Source of the DNA: Streptomyces fradiae ATCC 10745 = DSM 40063
GTDB taxonomy: Bacteria; Actinomycetota; Actinomycetes; Streptomycetales; Streptomycetaceae
Direction: 5' to 3'
Length of the DNA stretch: 64,000 bases
NCBI RefSeq assembly: GCF_008704425.1
Contig: NZ_CP023696.1
Coordinates: 2,776,501-2,840,500, forward strand
Position 1 is the stretch's first letter, and each line of letters begins with the position of its first letter. This document shows positions 52,579 through 60,541 of the stretch, one piece after another. A model generated the notes under the pieces. That model made no database searches. It worked only from the letters and a program-made list of their open reading frames with translations, and was not told the origin of the DNA. The position numbers were made by a program, and so were the translations under genes.

Positions 52579-54180
52579 ATGGGCCAGCACAGCGGGGAAG
52601 GCGAGAGCAGGGAGAACGAGAGGGGGGAGGGCGGAACCAGGCACGGCGAGAGCGGGGAAGGCGAGCGGACAGCGGGCGAGAGAACAGCGGCCGAGCGGAC
52701 AGCGGCCGAGAGGCGGGCGGTCGCGCGGTGGCGGGACATCGCCGGGGCCGACGCCGTCGCCGACGACGAGGCCGCCCTGGCCGCCGTCTCGCGCAACACC
52801 TCGGCGTTCCGGCCGCGGCGGGTGGTCGCCGTCCTGCGGCCCTCCGACGCCGCGCAGGTGGCCGCGATCGTACGGGTCGCCCGCGAGGAGAAGGTGCCCC
52901 TCCACCCCTACAGCACCGGCTTCAACTGGGGCCTCGGCTCGCGCCTCCCCGTGCGGGACGGCTGCGCCCTGCTCGACCTGTCCCGCATGGACCGCGTACG
53001 GGAGGTCGACCCGGCCGGCCGGTACGCGATCGTGGAGCCGGGCGTCACCCAGCTCCAGCTCGCCGACCACCTGGCCGCCCACCACCCGGACCTGGTCGCC
53101 AACGTCACCGGTTCCTCGCCGCACTCCTCCGTGGTCGGCAACCTCCTGGAGCGCGGCACGGGCTTCCGCCGCCACCGCGCCGAGGAGGTGCGCGGCCTGG
53201 AGGTCGTCCTCGGCACCGGGCAGCCGATGCGCACCGGGCTGTGGGCGGGCGAGGGGAGCCGGCAGCTCCACCACTACCCGTACGGCGTCGGCCCGCGCCT
53301 CGACGGGCTGTTCGTCCAGTCGGGGCTGGGCGTCGTCACCGCCGCCGTGGTGGACCTGCTGCCCCGCCAGGAGTGCCTGCGGCTGCTGGTGTTCACGCTC
53401 TCCGAGGCGGCGCTGCCCGGTGTGGTGGACGCCGTGCGCGAGCTGTTCCTGCGCGGCACGCTCCGGTCGATCGTGCATGTCTTCAACGACAAGCGGGTCC
53501 TCGCCATGGCGGGCGGCGGGCGGGTGCCGACGTGGACCGGCGCCGTCGCCGTGGACGGCACCGCCGAGCAGGTGGCCCTCGCCGTGGCAGACGCGCGGCG
53601 GACCCTGACCGCGGCGGGCGCCTCGCCGCGCGTGCTCGCCGAGGCGGACGCCGCCGCGCCCGGCGCCGACCCGGTGGTCACCGCCCTGTGGGACGTGCAC
53701 ACGGGGCGGCCCACCACGGCGTTCCTGCACGGCCTGTACCAGTCGGTGCCCGGCAAGGAGACGCCCGCTGACCCGGACGTCCTCGACGGCACCTCCGTCG
53801 GCTACCTGGCGTGCATGCCGGTCGCCGCCGTCGACGGGCGGACCGTCGCGGAGCTGGTGGCGCTCGTGGAGAAGACCTGCGCGGAGCACGGCATGGTCCC
53901 GGCCATCGCCGTGAACCCGACGGGGCCCGACTACTTGGAGTCCGTCGTCAACCTGTACTTCGACCGCGACGACCCCGCGCAGGAGGAGGCCGCCCGCGCC
54001 TGCAACACGGCGCTGCACCGGAGGCTGTACGAGGACGGCTTCCGGTTCTACCGCGTCGGCGTGGAGACCATGGAGGCCCTGACGGGGTGGGACACCGCCC
54101 CGTGGGAGACGATCGGCCTGCTGAAGGCCGCCCTGGACCCGGACGGCATCCTCTCCCCCGGCCGGTACGCCCCGCTCTGA
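52579..54180 (+). CDS. VAO-family FAD-linked oxidoreductase (4-cresol dehydrogenase-like)
   Basis: 533 aa. After a charged, disordered 45-residue leader (repeats of ERTAAERTAAER), the PCMH FAD domain shows RRVVAVLRPSDAAQVAAIVRVAREEKVPLHPYSTGFNWGLGSR, YAIVEPGVTQLQLADHLAAH and GSSPHSSVVGNLLERGTG. The C-terminal cap has VAINPTGPDYLESVVNLYFDRDD and ends ALDPDGILSPGRYAPL. Relatives dehydrogenate or hydroxylate para-alkylphenols, a good fit to a tyrosine-derived styryl isonitrile. The actual start may be one of several Met/GTG codons in the leader. Confidence 0.86.
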   Translation: MGQHSGEGESRENERGEGGTRHGESGEGERTAGERTAAERTAAERRAVARWRDIAGADAVADDEAALAAVSRNTSAFRPRRVVAVLRPSDAAQVAAIVRVAREEKVPLHPYSTGFNWGLGSRLPVRDGCALLDLSRMDRVREVDPAGRYAIVEPGVTQLQLADHLAAHHPDLVANVTGSSPHSSVVGNLLERGTGFRRHRAEEVRGLEVVLGTGQPMRTGLWAGEGSRQLHHYPYGVGPRLDGLFVQSGLGVVTAAVVDLLPRQECLRLLVFTLSEAALPGVVDAVRELFLRGTLRSIVHVFNDKRVLAMAGGGRVPTWTGAVAVDGTAEQVALAVADARRTLTAAGASPRVLAEADAAAPGADPVVTALWDVHTGRPTTAFLHGLYQSVPGKETPADPDVLDGTSVGYLACMPVAAVDGRTVAELVALVEKTCAEHGMVPAIAVNPTGPDYLESVVNLYFDRDDPAQEEAARACNTALHRRLYEDGFRFYRVGVETMEALTGWDTAPWETIGLLKAALDPDGILSPGRYAPL

Positions 54181-54262
54181 CGGCGCCGCCGACCGGGCGG
54201 CCGGGTGGCCCGGCGGACGGACGGCCGGGCCAGGTCGACGGCCCTGCCGGACCGTGGCCCCG

Positions 54263-54292
54263 GCGCCCGTACGGAACGGTCCGTACGGGCGC
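54263..54292. terminator. Bidirectional hairpin between flavoprotein and exporter genes
   Basis: 13-bp perfect stem GCGCCCGTACGGA and its complement around an ACGG loop, in the gap between convergent genes. Confidence 0.75.
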
Positions 54293-54298
54293 GGCGGC

Positions 54299-55891
54299 TC
54301 AGCGGGCGGCCGGCTCCGGCTTCGGCTCGGGGCCGGGCTCCGGTGCCGCGCCGGGCTCCGGGCCCCCGGCGGGGGCGGTCGCCGCCGGGGCGGCCTCCGG
54401 TTCCGGGCGCCCGGAGCGGGCGCCCGGCGCACCGCCGCGGCCACCGCGCCGGGCGGCGAGCAGCAGCACGCACAGCCACGCGGCCACCGCGGAGATCACC
54501 AGGCCGTACCGGGCGCCGTCCGCCCCGCCCGCCAGGCCCCACGCGGCGCCGGCCAGCGCCGGGCCCATCGCGAAACCCAGGCTGCGGGAGAGCTGCACCA
54601 GCGACCCGGCGATGCCCGTGGCGCGCGGCGGCGCGGCGGTCATGACGAGGGTCTGCGTCGGCCCGCCGTACAGCCCCATGCCCGCCCCGGCGAGGGCGAG
54701 CCGCCAGGCGATGTCGGCCTGCGTCCAGTGGTCGCCGGTCAGCGCGAGCAGGGTGAGGCCGACCGCGGTGACACAGGCGCCCGCGACGGCCGTGGGCCGG
54801 GGGCCGACCCGGTCGGCGAGGCGCCCGCCGAGCGGTCCCATCAGCCCCATGGCGAGGGGGAACGCCAGCACGGTCAGCCCGGTCGCGGTCGCCGACAGCC
54901 CGCCGCCGCTCTGCAGGCGCAGCGCGACCACGTAGTGCATGGCCGCGAACCCGGCGGCGAGCGCGAACACCGCCCCGTACACCCCGGCGACGCCCGAGGC
55001 GCGGACCACGTCGACGACGGGCCGCGCGGCGGGGCGCCGCGTCCACCACACCAGGGGCGGTACGGCGGCGAGGCACAGCAGCAGCCAGGCCGGCACGCCG
55101 GGCGCCAGCGTCAGGCCGAGGAGCAGCGCGGCGACGGCCCCGCCGACGAGCGCCGCGTCGGTGAGGGGCTGCCGGCCGGGCGGGGTGAGCCCGCCGTGCC
55201 GGGGCAGGACGCGGGCCACGACGACGAGGGCGACCAGGCAGACGGGCAGCTTCACCAGGAGCACGGCCCGCCAGCCGAAGGCGTCCAGCAGGACACCGCC
55301 GACGGCCGGCCCGGTCACGGCGCCCAGCGGGCCGAGCGTGGCGGGCACGCTCATCGCCCGGCCCCGCATCGACGCCGGCACGGCCCGCATCACCAGCACG
55401 GGCATCAGGACGAACAGCAGGGCGCCGAAGACGCCCTGGGCGACACGGGCGACGGCCAGCCACGCCATCCACGGGGCGAGCGCGGCGAGCATCCCGCACA
55501 CGGAGAAGCCGGACACGGCCAGCAGCAGCGCGGGCCGCAGCCCGACACCGCCGCCGCCTCCCCCGGCCGAGCCGCCCGGCCCGCCGGGGCCCCGCCCGGC
55601 GTCCAGCCAGCGGCCGGCGGGCAGCAGCATCGACACGACGGCGAGCTGGTAGCCGAGCACGGCCCACTGCGCCATCGACGGGGAGACGTCGAGGTCGGTG
55701 GATATCGTGGCCAGCGCGATGTTCACGACGTTCATGTCGAGCATCGCCGTGAACGCCAGCGCGCCCGCGATGGCGACGAGGATCCACGGACTGCGCCCGC
55801 CGGTCAGCGGGTTCTCCGGGGCGGGCGGCTTCTCCGGGCCGGGCGGGGTCCCCCGGCCGGGTGCTGCGCCCTGTGCGTCGTCGTGCGGCAT
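54299..55891 (-). CDS. MFS exporter (DHA2-type)
   Basis: 530 aa from the ATG at 55891 (MPHDDAQGAAPG) after AAGGA. The TM region begins SPWILVAIAGALAFTAMLDMNVVNIALATISTDL (DHA2 motif D1), with LPAGRWLDAGRG, then VARVAQGVFGALLFVLMPVLV, PLGAVTGPAVGGVLLD (motif C) and further helices to about 485, then a disordered Pro/Gly/Glu tail. It faces the halogenase-flavoprotein pair, so it is the likely product exporter or self-resistance pump. Confidence 0.86.
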   Translation of the reverse strand: MPHDDAQGAAPGRGTPPGPEKPPAPENPLTGGRSPWILVAIAGALAFTAMLDMNVVNIALATISTDLDVSPSMAQWAVLGYQLAVVSMLLPAGRWLDAGRGPGGPGGSAGGGGGGVGLRPALLLAVSGFSVCGMLAALAPWMAWLAVARVAQGVFGALLFVLMPVLVMRAVPASMRGRAMSVPATLGPLGAVTGPAVGGVLLDAFGWRAVLLVKLPVCLVALVVVARVLPRHGGLTPPGRQPLTDAALVGGAVAALLLGLTLAPGVPAWLLLCLAAVPPLVWWTRRPAARPVVDVVRASGVAGVYGAVFALAAGFAAMHYVVALRLQSGGGLSATATGLTVLAFPLAMGLMGPLGGRLADRVGPRPTAVAGACVTAVGLTLLALTGDHWTQADIAWRLALAGAGMGLYGGPTQTLVMTAAPPRATGIAGSLVQLSRSLGFAMGPALAGAAWGLAGGADGARYGLVISAVAAWLCVLLLAARRGGRGGAPGARSGRPEPEAAPAATAPAGGPEPGAAPEPGPEPKPEPAAR

Positions 55892-56283
55892 CGCGCGGTC
55901 CTTCCCTCTCCGCCGTACGGCGGGTTTCGTCGTCATCGTCGCAGGTGGAGATCGATCGGGTCAGCGCCCTTTCGGGACACCGGAGGCCGGAAACAGGCCC
56001 TCCCCGCAAGGGAGTTGGCCGACGTGACGGCGGAGGCTTTCTCCAGGTAGTCGGCCCGCGGCGCGCACGGGTTCCCGGCGCGGAACGGGAGAATGCTCAC
56101 GTGCGGCATCCCGGCCGCGCCGGGTGGTTTCCGCGGGTTTCCGTGCCAGCATGAGTGGCCGGGCCGCGGGAGGACCCCTCCCCGCAGCGGCCCGTCCCTT
56201 GTCGGCCCGTCAGCCGCGTGTCCGGGCCATCCCCCGTACCGGGAGTCGTGGCTGGCGGGCGCTCGTCGCAGGAGCGGAGCACC

Positions 56284-56532
56284 ATGAAGGACGCCCGGCC
56301 CGAACCGGCCACGCCCGACCGCCCGGACGCCTCGCCGCGCGGGCCGCTGCCGGGCCTGGCCGGGTTCCTGATGCTGCTGGCGGCCCTGCTCGCCGCCTCG
56401 TACGCCGTCGGAACGCTCGCCGGGCCCGTCGCCCCCGGCCTCCACCCCGGCTACAGCGCCCCCGCCGGGACCTCCGGCGGGGACGGCGGGGCGGACATGG
56501 GCGGCATGGACATGGAGGAGATGAGCCGATGA
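56284..56532 (+). CDS. Small one-TM protein with Met-rich tail
   Basis: 82 aa. One hydrophobic helix (GLAGFLMLLAALLAASYAVGTLAG, about 21-44), then a loop and a C-terminal DMGGMDMEEMSR with five Met in 11 residues, a pattern common in copper-binding tails. Its TGA overlaps the ATPase ATG, so it is the first gene of the copper operon. Probably an accessory copper-delivery membrane peptide. Confidence 0.72.
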   Translation: MKDARPEPATPDRPDASPRGPLPGLAGFLMLLAALLAASYAVGTLAGPVAPGLHPGYSAPAGTSGGDGGADMGGMDMEEMSR

Positions 56533-58892
56533 CCGCCCCCGGACCCGTGGCCGCCGCCACGGTCACCACCGACCTGCTCATCGGCGGCATGACCTGCGGG
56601 GCGTGCGTCGCCCGCGTGGAGAAGGGACTCGCGAAGCTGGACGGCGTGGTCGCGTCGGTCAACCTCGCCACGCACACCGCGCGCGTCACCCACCCGGCGT
56701 CGTACACCGTCCCCGACCTGGTCGCCGCGGTCGAGCGGTCCGGCTTCACCGCCGAGCCGCCCGCCCCGCCGAAGACCCGGGAGGAGCCGGAGGCCGCCCG
56801 GCAAGAGCGCCGCGACGAGGAGGAGGCCGCCGAGGTCGCCGCCCAGCGGCAGCGCATGTGGATCACCGTCGCCCTCGCGGTGCCGGTCCTGGCGCTGTCC
56901 ATGGTCCCGGCGCTCCAGTTCAGCAACTGGCAGTGGCTCTGCTTCGCGCTCACCGCGCCCGTCGTCTTCTGGAGCACCTGGCCCTGCCACGTGAAGGCGG
57001 TGCGCGGGCTGAGGCACGCCGCGTCGACCATGGACACGCTGGTGTCGCTGGGCACGATCGCGGCGTTCGCCTGGTCGACGTACGCCCTCTTCCTCGGCGG
57101 AGCGGGCGTGCCCGGCATGGTGATGCCCTTCAGCCTGCTGCCGTCCCCGTCGGCGGACGTGGCGCACATCTACCTCGAAGCCGCCGTCGCCGTGCCGATG
57201 TTCGTGCTGACCGGGCGGTACCTGGAGGCGCGCGCCAAGCGCGGCACGGGCGCCGCGCTGCGGTCGCTGGCGAAGCTGGCCGCGAAGGACGTGGCCGTGC
57301 GGTGCGAGAAGTCCGGGCGCGAGCGGCGCGTCCCCATCGAGGAGCTGCGGGTCGGCCAGGTCTTCGTCACCCGGCCCGGCGAGAAGGTCGCCACGGACGG
57401 CGTCGTCGTCGAGGGCAGCTCGGCGCTGGACCTGTCGCTGGTCACCGGTGAGAGCGAGCCCGTGGAGGTCGGCCCCGGCTCCCCCGCCGTCGGCGCCGCC
57501 GTCAACGCGGGCGGGATGCTGCTCGTGCGGGCGACGGCCGTCGGCGAGGACACGCAGCTCGCCCGGATCACCCGGCTCGTCACCGACGCCCTCGCGGGCA
57601 AGGCGCGGGCGCAGCGCGTCGCGGACCAGGTCGCCGGGGTGTTCGTGCCCGTCGTCCTGGCGCTGGCGGTGACCGTGCTCGGCTTCTGGCTGGGCGCCGG
57701 GGCGGACCCGCAGGTCGCGGTGACGGTCGCCGTCTCCGTCCTGGTCGTCGCCTGCCCGTGCGCGCTGGGCCTCGCCACGCCGACCGCCCTGCTGGCCGCG
57801 ACCGGGCGGGGCGCGCAGCTCGGCATCCTCGTCAGCGGGCCGCGCGCCCTGGAGACGCTGCGCAACGTCGACACGGTCGTCCTCGACAAGACCGGCACGC
57901 TCACCACCGGCAAGCTGAAGGTCACCGGGGTCACCCCGCTGGGCGGGGCGCACCGCGACGACGAGCGGCGCGAGGTGCTGCGGCTGGCCGCCGCCGTCGA
58001 GCAGGGCTCCGACCACCCGCTGGGCCGGGCCGTCACGGCCTACGGGCGCCGCACGCTGGGCGAGGACGCCCTGCCGGGGGTCGCCGGCTTCGTCTCCACG
58101 ACCGGGGTCGGCGTGGCCGGGCGGGTCGAGGGGCACCGCGTCGAGGTGTGCGCGCCGGGCGACGCGGAGCTGCCCGGACCCCTGGCCGAGGCGCTGGCCG
58201 CCGCCGAGGAGGCCGCGCACACGCCGGTCCTGGTCAAGGTGGACGGCGCCGCGCGGGCCGTGATCGCGCTCGGCGACACGCTGCGGCCGGGCGCCTACCG
58301 GGCCGTGGAGCGGATGCGCCGCCTGGGCCTGCGGCCCGTGCTGGCCACCGGGGACCGGGACGCCACGGCGCGGGCCGTCGCGGCGGAGCTGGGCATCCCG
58401 GAGGCGGACGTGCACGCCCGGTGCACCCCGGAGGGCAAGGCGGAGCTGGTCGCCGCGCTGAAGGCGGACGGCCGCCGGGTCGCCGTCGTCGGCGACGGCG
58501 TCAACGACACGGTCGCCCTGGCCGGGGCGGACCTGGGCGTCGCCATGGGCGGCGGTACGGACGCGGCGATCGGCGCCGCCGACGTGACGCTGGTCCGGGA
58601 GGACGTCGAGGCCGTCGCGGACGCCGTGCTGCTGGCCCGGCGCACGCTCGGCACGATCCGCATGAACCTCGTCTGGGCGTTCGGGTACAACGCCGTCACC
58701 ATCCCGCTGGCGGCGACCGGCTGGCTCAACCCGATGGTGGCGTCCGCCGCCATGTCGGTCAGCTCGGTCATCGTCGTCACCAACAGCCTGCGGCTGCGCG
58801 GCTGGCAGCCCGGCCGCCCCGCGCGGCCGGCGCGCCCGGCCGGGGCGGCCCGGCCCGCACGCCGCGCGTCGGCATCGGAGGCCCGCGTATGA
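56529..58892 (+). CDS. copA: Cu+-exporting P1B-1 ATPase
   Basis: 787 aa. The N-terminal HMA domain has GGMTCGACVARVEKGL with Cys23 and Cys26. TGES (SLVTGESEP), the metal-transport motif Cys409-Pro-Cys411 in [24 protein letters not shown] (phosphorylation), ATGDRDATARAVA and GDGVNDTVALAGADLGVAM are all present; the Thr-Val in the last motif replaces the usual Ala-Pro. It has eight predicted TMs and an Arg/Ala-rich C-terminal tail. It exports Cu+ from the cytoplasm. Coupled by ATGA overlaps on both sides. Confidence 0.93.
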   Translation: MTAPGPVAAATVTTDLLIGGMTCGACVARVEKGLAKLDGVVASVNLATHTARVTHPASYTVPDLVAAVERSGFTAEPPAPPKTREEPEAARQERRDEEEAAEVAAQRQRMWITVALAVPVLALSMVPALQFSNWQWLCFALTAPVVFWSTWPCHVKAVRGLRHAASTMDTLVSLGTIAAFAWSTYALFLGGAGVPGMVMPFSLLPSPSADVAHIYLEAAVAVPMFVLTGRYLEARAKRGTGAALRSLAKLAAKDVAVRCEKSGRERRVPIEELRVGQVFVTRPGEKVATDGVVVEGSSALDLSLVTGESEPVEVGPGSPAVGAAVNAGGMLLVRATAVGEDTQLARITRLVTDALAGKARAQRVADQVAGVFVPVVLALAVTVLGFWLGAGADPQVAVTVAVSVLVVACPCALGLATPTALLAATGRGAQLGILVSGPRALETLRNVDTVVLDKTGTLTTGKLKVTGVTPLGGAHRDDERREVLRLAAAVEQGSDHPLGRAVTAYGRRTLGEDALPGVAGFVSTTGVGVAGRVEGHRVEVCAPGDAELPGPLAEALAAAEEAAHTPVLVKVDGAARAVIALGDTLRPGAYRAVERMRRLGLRPVLATGDRDATARAVAAELGIPEADVHARCTPEGKAELVAALKADGRRVAVVGDGVNDTVALAGADLGVAMGGGTDAAIGAADVTLVREDVEAVADAVLLARRTLGTIRMNLVWAFGYNAVTIPLAATGWLNPMVASAAMSVSSVIVVTNSLRLRGWQPGRPARPARPAGAARPARRASASEARV

Positions 58893-59389
58893 AAGCCCTA
58901 CGGGACCGGGTCGAGCCGTTCCTGCCCGCCCTGTCCGCCGTCGTGGCGAGCGCCGTCGCGCTCGGCGGGCTGACCGCCTGGACGGCGGCGGGCGCGGCCG
59001 GCTCCCCGGCGGAGCTGGAGGTCACCCACGCGCGGCTGCTCCAGCCGTTCCCGGGCCGGGAGTCGACGGCGGTGGTCTTCACCGTGGAGAACCGGGGGAC
59101 CTCCGCCGACCGGCTCCTTTCGGTCGACTCGCCGGCGGTCGACTCGGCGATGTTCTCGCGTGACGCCGACGCCGGACGGGCCGCCGCGAAGATGCAGATG
59201 ATCGACTCGGTCGAGGTGCCGGCGCGCGGGACGCTGGAGATGACCCCGTACGGCACGGACGTGATGGTGGAGCTGCGGGGCCCGGTGGAGCTGGGGCAGC
59301 GCATCCCCTTCACCCTGCGCTTCCGGCAGAGCGGCACGGTCACGGCGCAGGCCGTGGTGGTCCGCCACGCGGACTGGGCGTCCCGCTAG
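58889..59389 (+). CDS. PCu(A)C-like copper chaperone lacking the His ligands
   Basis: 166 aa with an N-terminal export/anchor segment (FLPALSAVVASAVALGGLTAW). The fold is the cupredoxin-like PCuAC domain: AVVFTVENRGTSADRLLSVDSPAVDSAMF, AAKMQMIDSVEVPARGTLEMTPYGTDVMVELRGP. In typical PCuAC the ligands are H(x)nM...HxM; here the Met residues stay (KMQM, DVM), but the two His positions read Met/Phe and Asp. So it may bind Cu weakly, or only Cu+ through Met. Coupled to the ATPase. Confidence 0.78.
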   Translation: MKALRDRVEPFLPALSAVVASAVALGGLTAWTAAGAAGSPAELEVTHARLLQPFPGRESTAVVFTVENRGTSADRLLSVDSPAVDSAMFSRDADAGRAAAKMQMIDSVEVPARGTLEMTPYGTDVMVELRGPVELGQRIPFTLRFRQSGTVTAQAVVVRHADWASR

Positions 59390-59409
59390 CGCGGCGCGGG
59401 AGCGCGTAC

Positions 59410-59445
59410 GGCCCCGCCCTCCGGCCGACCGGCCGGGGCGGGGCC
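59410..59445. terminator. Strong bidirectional hairpin after the copper operon
   Basis: Two-part stem: GGCCCCGCC (59410-59418) and CCGGCC pair with GGCCGG and GGCGGGGCC (to 59445), a 2-nt bulge between; T-containing flank. Separates the copper operon from the convergent hydrolase gene. Confidence 0.75.
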
Positions 59446-59479
59446 CTTCACGTGTCAGGCGCGCCTGGGCGGGGGCGTG

Positions 59480-60349
59480 TCAGGCGCGGGTGGGCTGGGG
59501 CGCCGGGCGGCGGGACCGGGCGCACGCCGGGTGGCGCAGGCAGTCCTCGAAGAACGCCAGCGCCCGCCGGTGGTACGACGCCGCCGCCCACCCGAGGCTG
59601 ATCCGGTGCCCCGCCGCGGGCTGCCGGGCCACCTTGACCCGCGGCGACGCCGTGAAGTGGGCGGTCAGCTCCGCCAGCGCCTCCGCGTCGTGCCGCCACT
59701 GCGCCTCGTGCTCGGCGAAGGTCAGCCGCACCGGCACCGCCGTGCGGGCCGCGACGGCCGGGAAGTCGCGCGGCCAGCGCGCCGCCTGCGCGGCCTCCGC
59801 CGCCGGGGCCTCGCACACCGGGTCCGCCCCCGCGGCGAACGTGCCGGGCGGGTACAGGCTGGGCGGCCCCCACGGCGACGGGGCCGCGCCCCGGTCGGGG
59901 GCGCGGCGGTGCCCGCACCCCGACAGGTCCACGCCCACCAGCCGGCCGTCCAGGCCGCCGCGCGCGGCGGCGACCAGGGCGACCTGCCCGCCGAAGGCGT
60001 GGCCGAGCAGCAGGACGCCGGGGCCGACCGGGTGCCGGGCGGCGAAGTCGGCGAAGGCCGCCCGGACCAGGTCGGCCTGCTCGTCCCGGTCGGCGCCGTC
60101 CGGCAGGTGCGGCGCGGACGCCCCGTAGCCGGGTCGGTCGACGGCTAGCACGGTGAAGCCGAGCCGCGCCCCGAGCGCCAGGAGGGAGACGCTCGGGTGG
60201 GCGCGGCCGTCGAAGTAGCCCGCGGTGGTCCCCCCGCCGTGCAGTGCGAGCACCGTCCCCCGCGGCTCCCCGGCCGGCTCGGCGAGCAGGCCGGAGAGCG
60301 CGAGGCCGCCGGCGTCCAGCGAGACGCGGGACGGGGGAGAGGGGGGCAT
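59480..60349 (-). CDS. Alpha/beta hydrolase
   Basis: 289 aa from the ATG at 60349, 4 nt after AGGAGG. RGTVLALHGGGTTAGYFDGR (oxyanion region), the nucleophile elbow has LLGHAFGGQVAL, i.e. G-H-A-F-G with Ala where the Ser nucleophile is expected, and the late His is in PAAGHRISLG. The Ser-to-Ala elbow suggests a non-hydrolytic or altered enzyme, or a lyase-type use of the fold. It lies downstream of the sugar operon, separated by an 8-bp repeat array. Confidence 0.78.
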   Translation of the reverse strand: MPPSPPSRVSLDAGGLALSGLLAEPAGEPRGTVLALHGGGTTAGYFDGRAHPSVSLLALGARLGFTVLAVDRPGYGASAPHLPDGADRDEQADLVRAAFADFAARHPVGPGVLLLGHAFGGQVALVAAARGGLDGRLVGVDLSGCGHRRAPDRGAAPSPWGPPSLYPPGTFAAGADPVCEAPAAEAAQAARWPRDFPAVAARTAVPVRLTFAEHEAQWRHDAEALAELTAHFTASPRVKVARQPAAGHRISLGWAAASYHRRALAFFEDCLRHPACARSRRPAPQPTRA

Positions 60350-60392
60350 GGGTCCTCCTGTTCTCGAGGGGATCGGGATCACGGGGCGCGGA

Positions 60393-60488
60393 CGGCCGCA
60401 CGGCCGCACGGCCGCACGGCGGTACGGCCGCACGGCGGGACGGCGGGACGGCGGGACGGCGGTACGGCGGGACGGCGGGACGGCCGTC
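60393..60488. repeat. 8-bp tandem repeat, twelve units
   Basis: Twelve consecutive CGGCSGNA units (CGGCCGCA, CGGCGGGA, CGGCGGTA variants) between the sugar operon and the hydrolase gene. Confidence 0.85.
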
Positions 60489-60541
60489 GGCGGGGTCCGT
60501 GTGCGGCCGGCCGGGCCCGAGGGGGCCGGCCGGCCGGGGGG

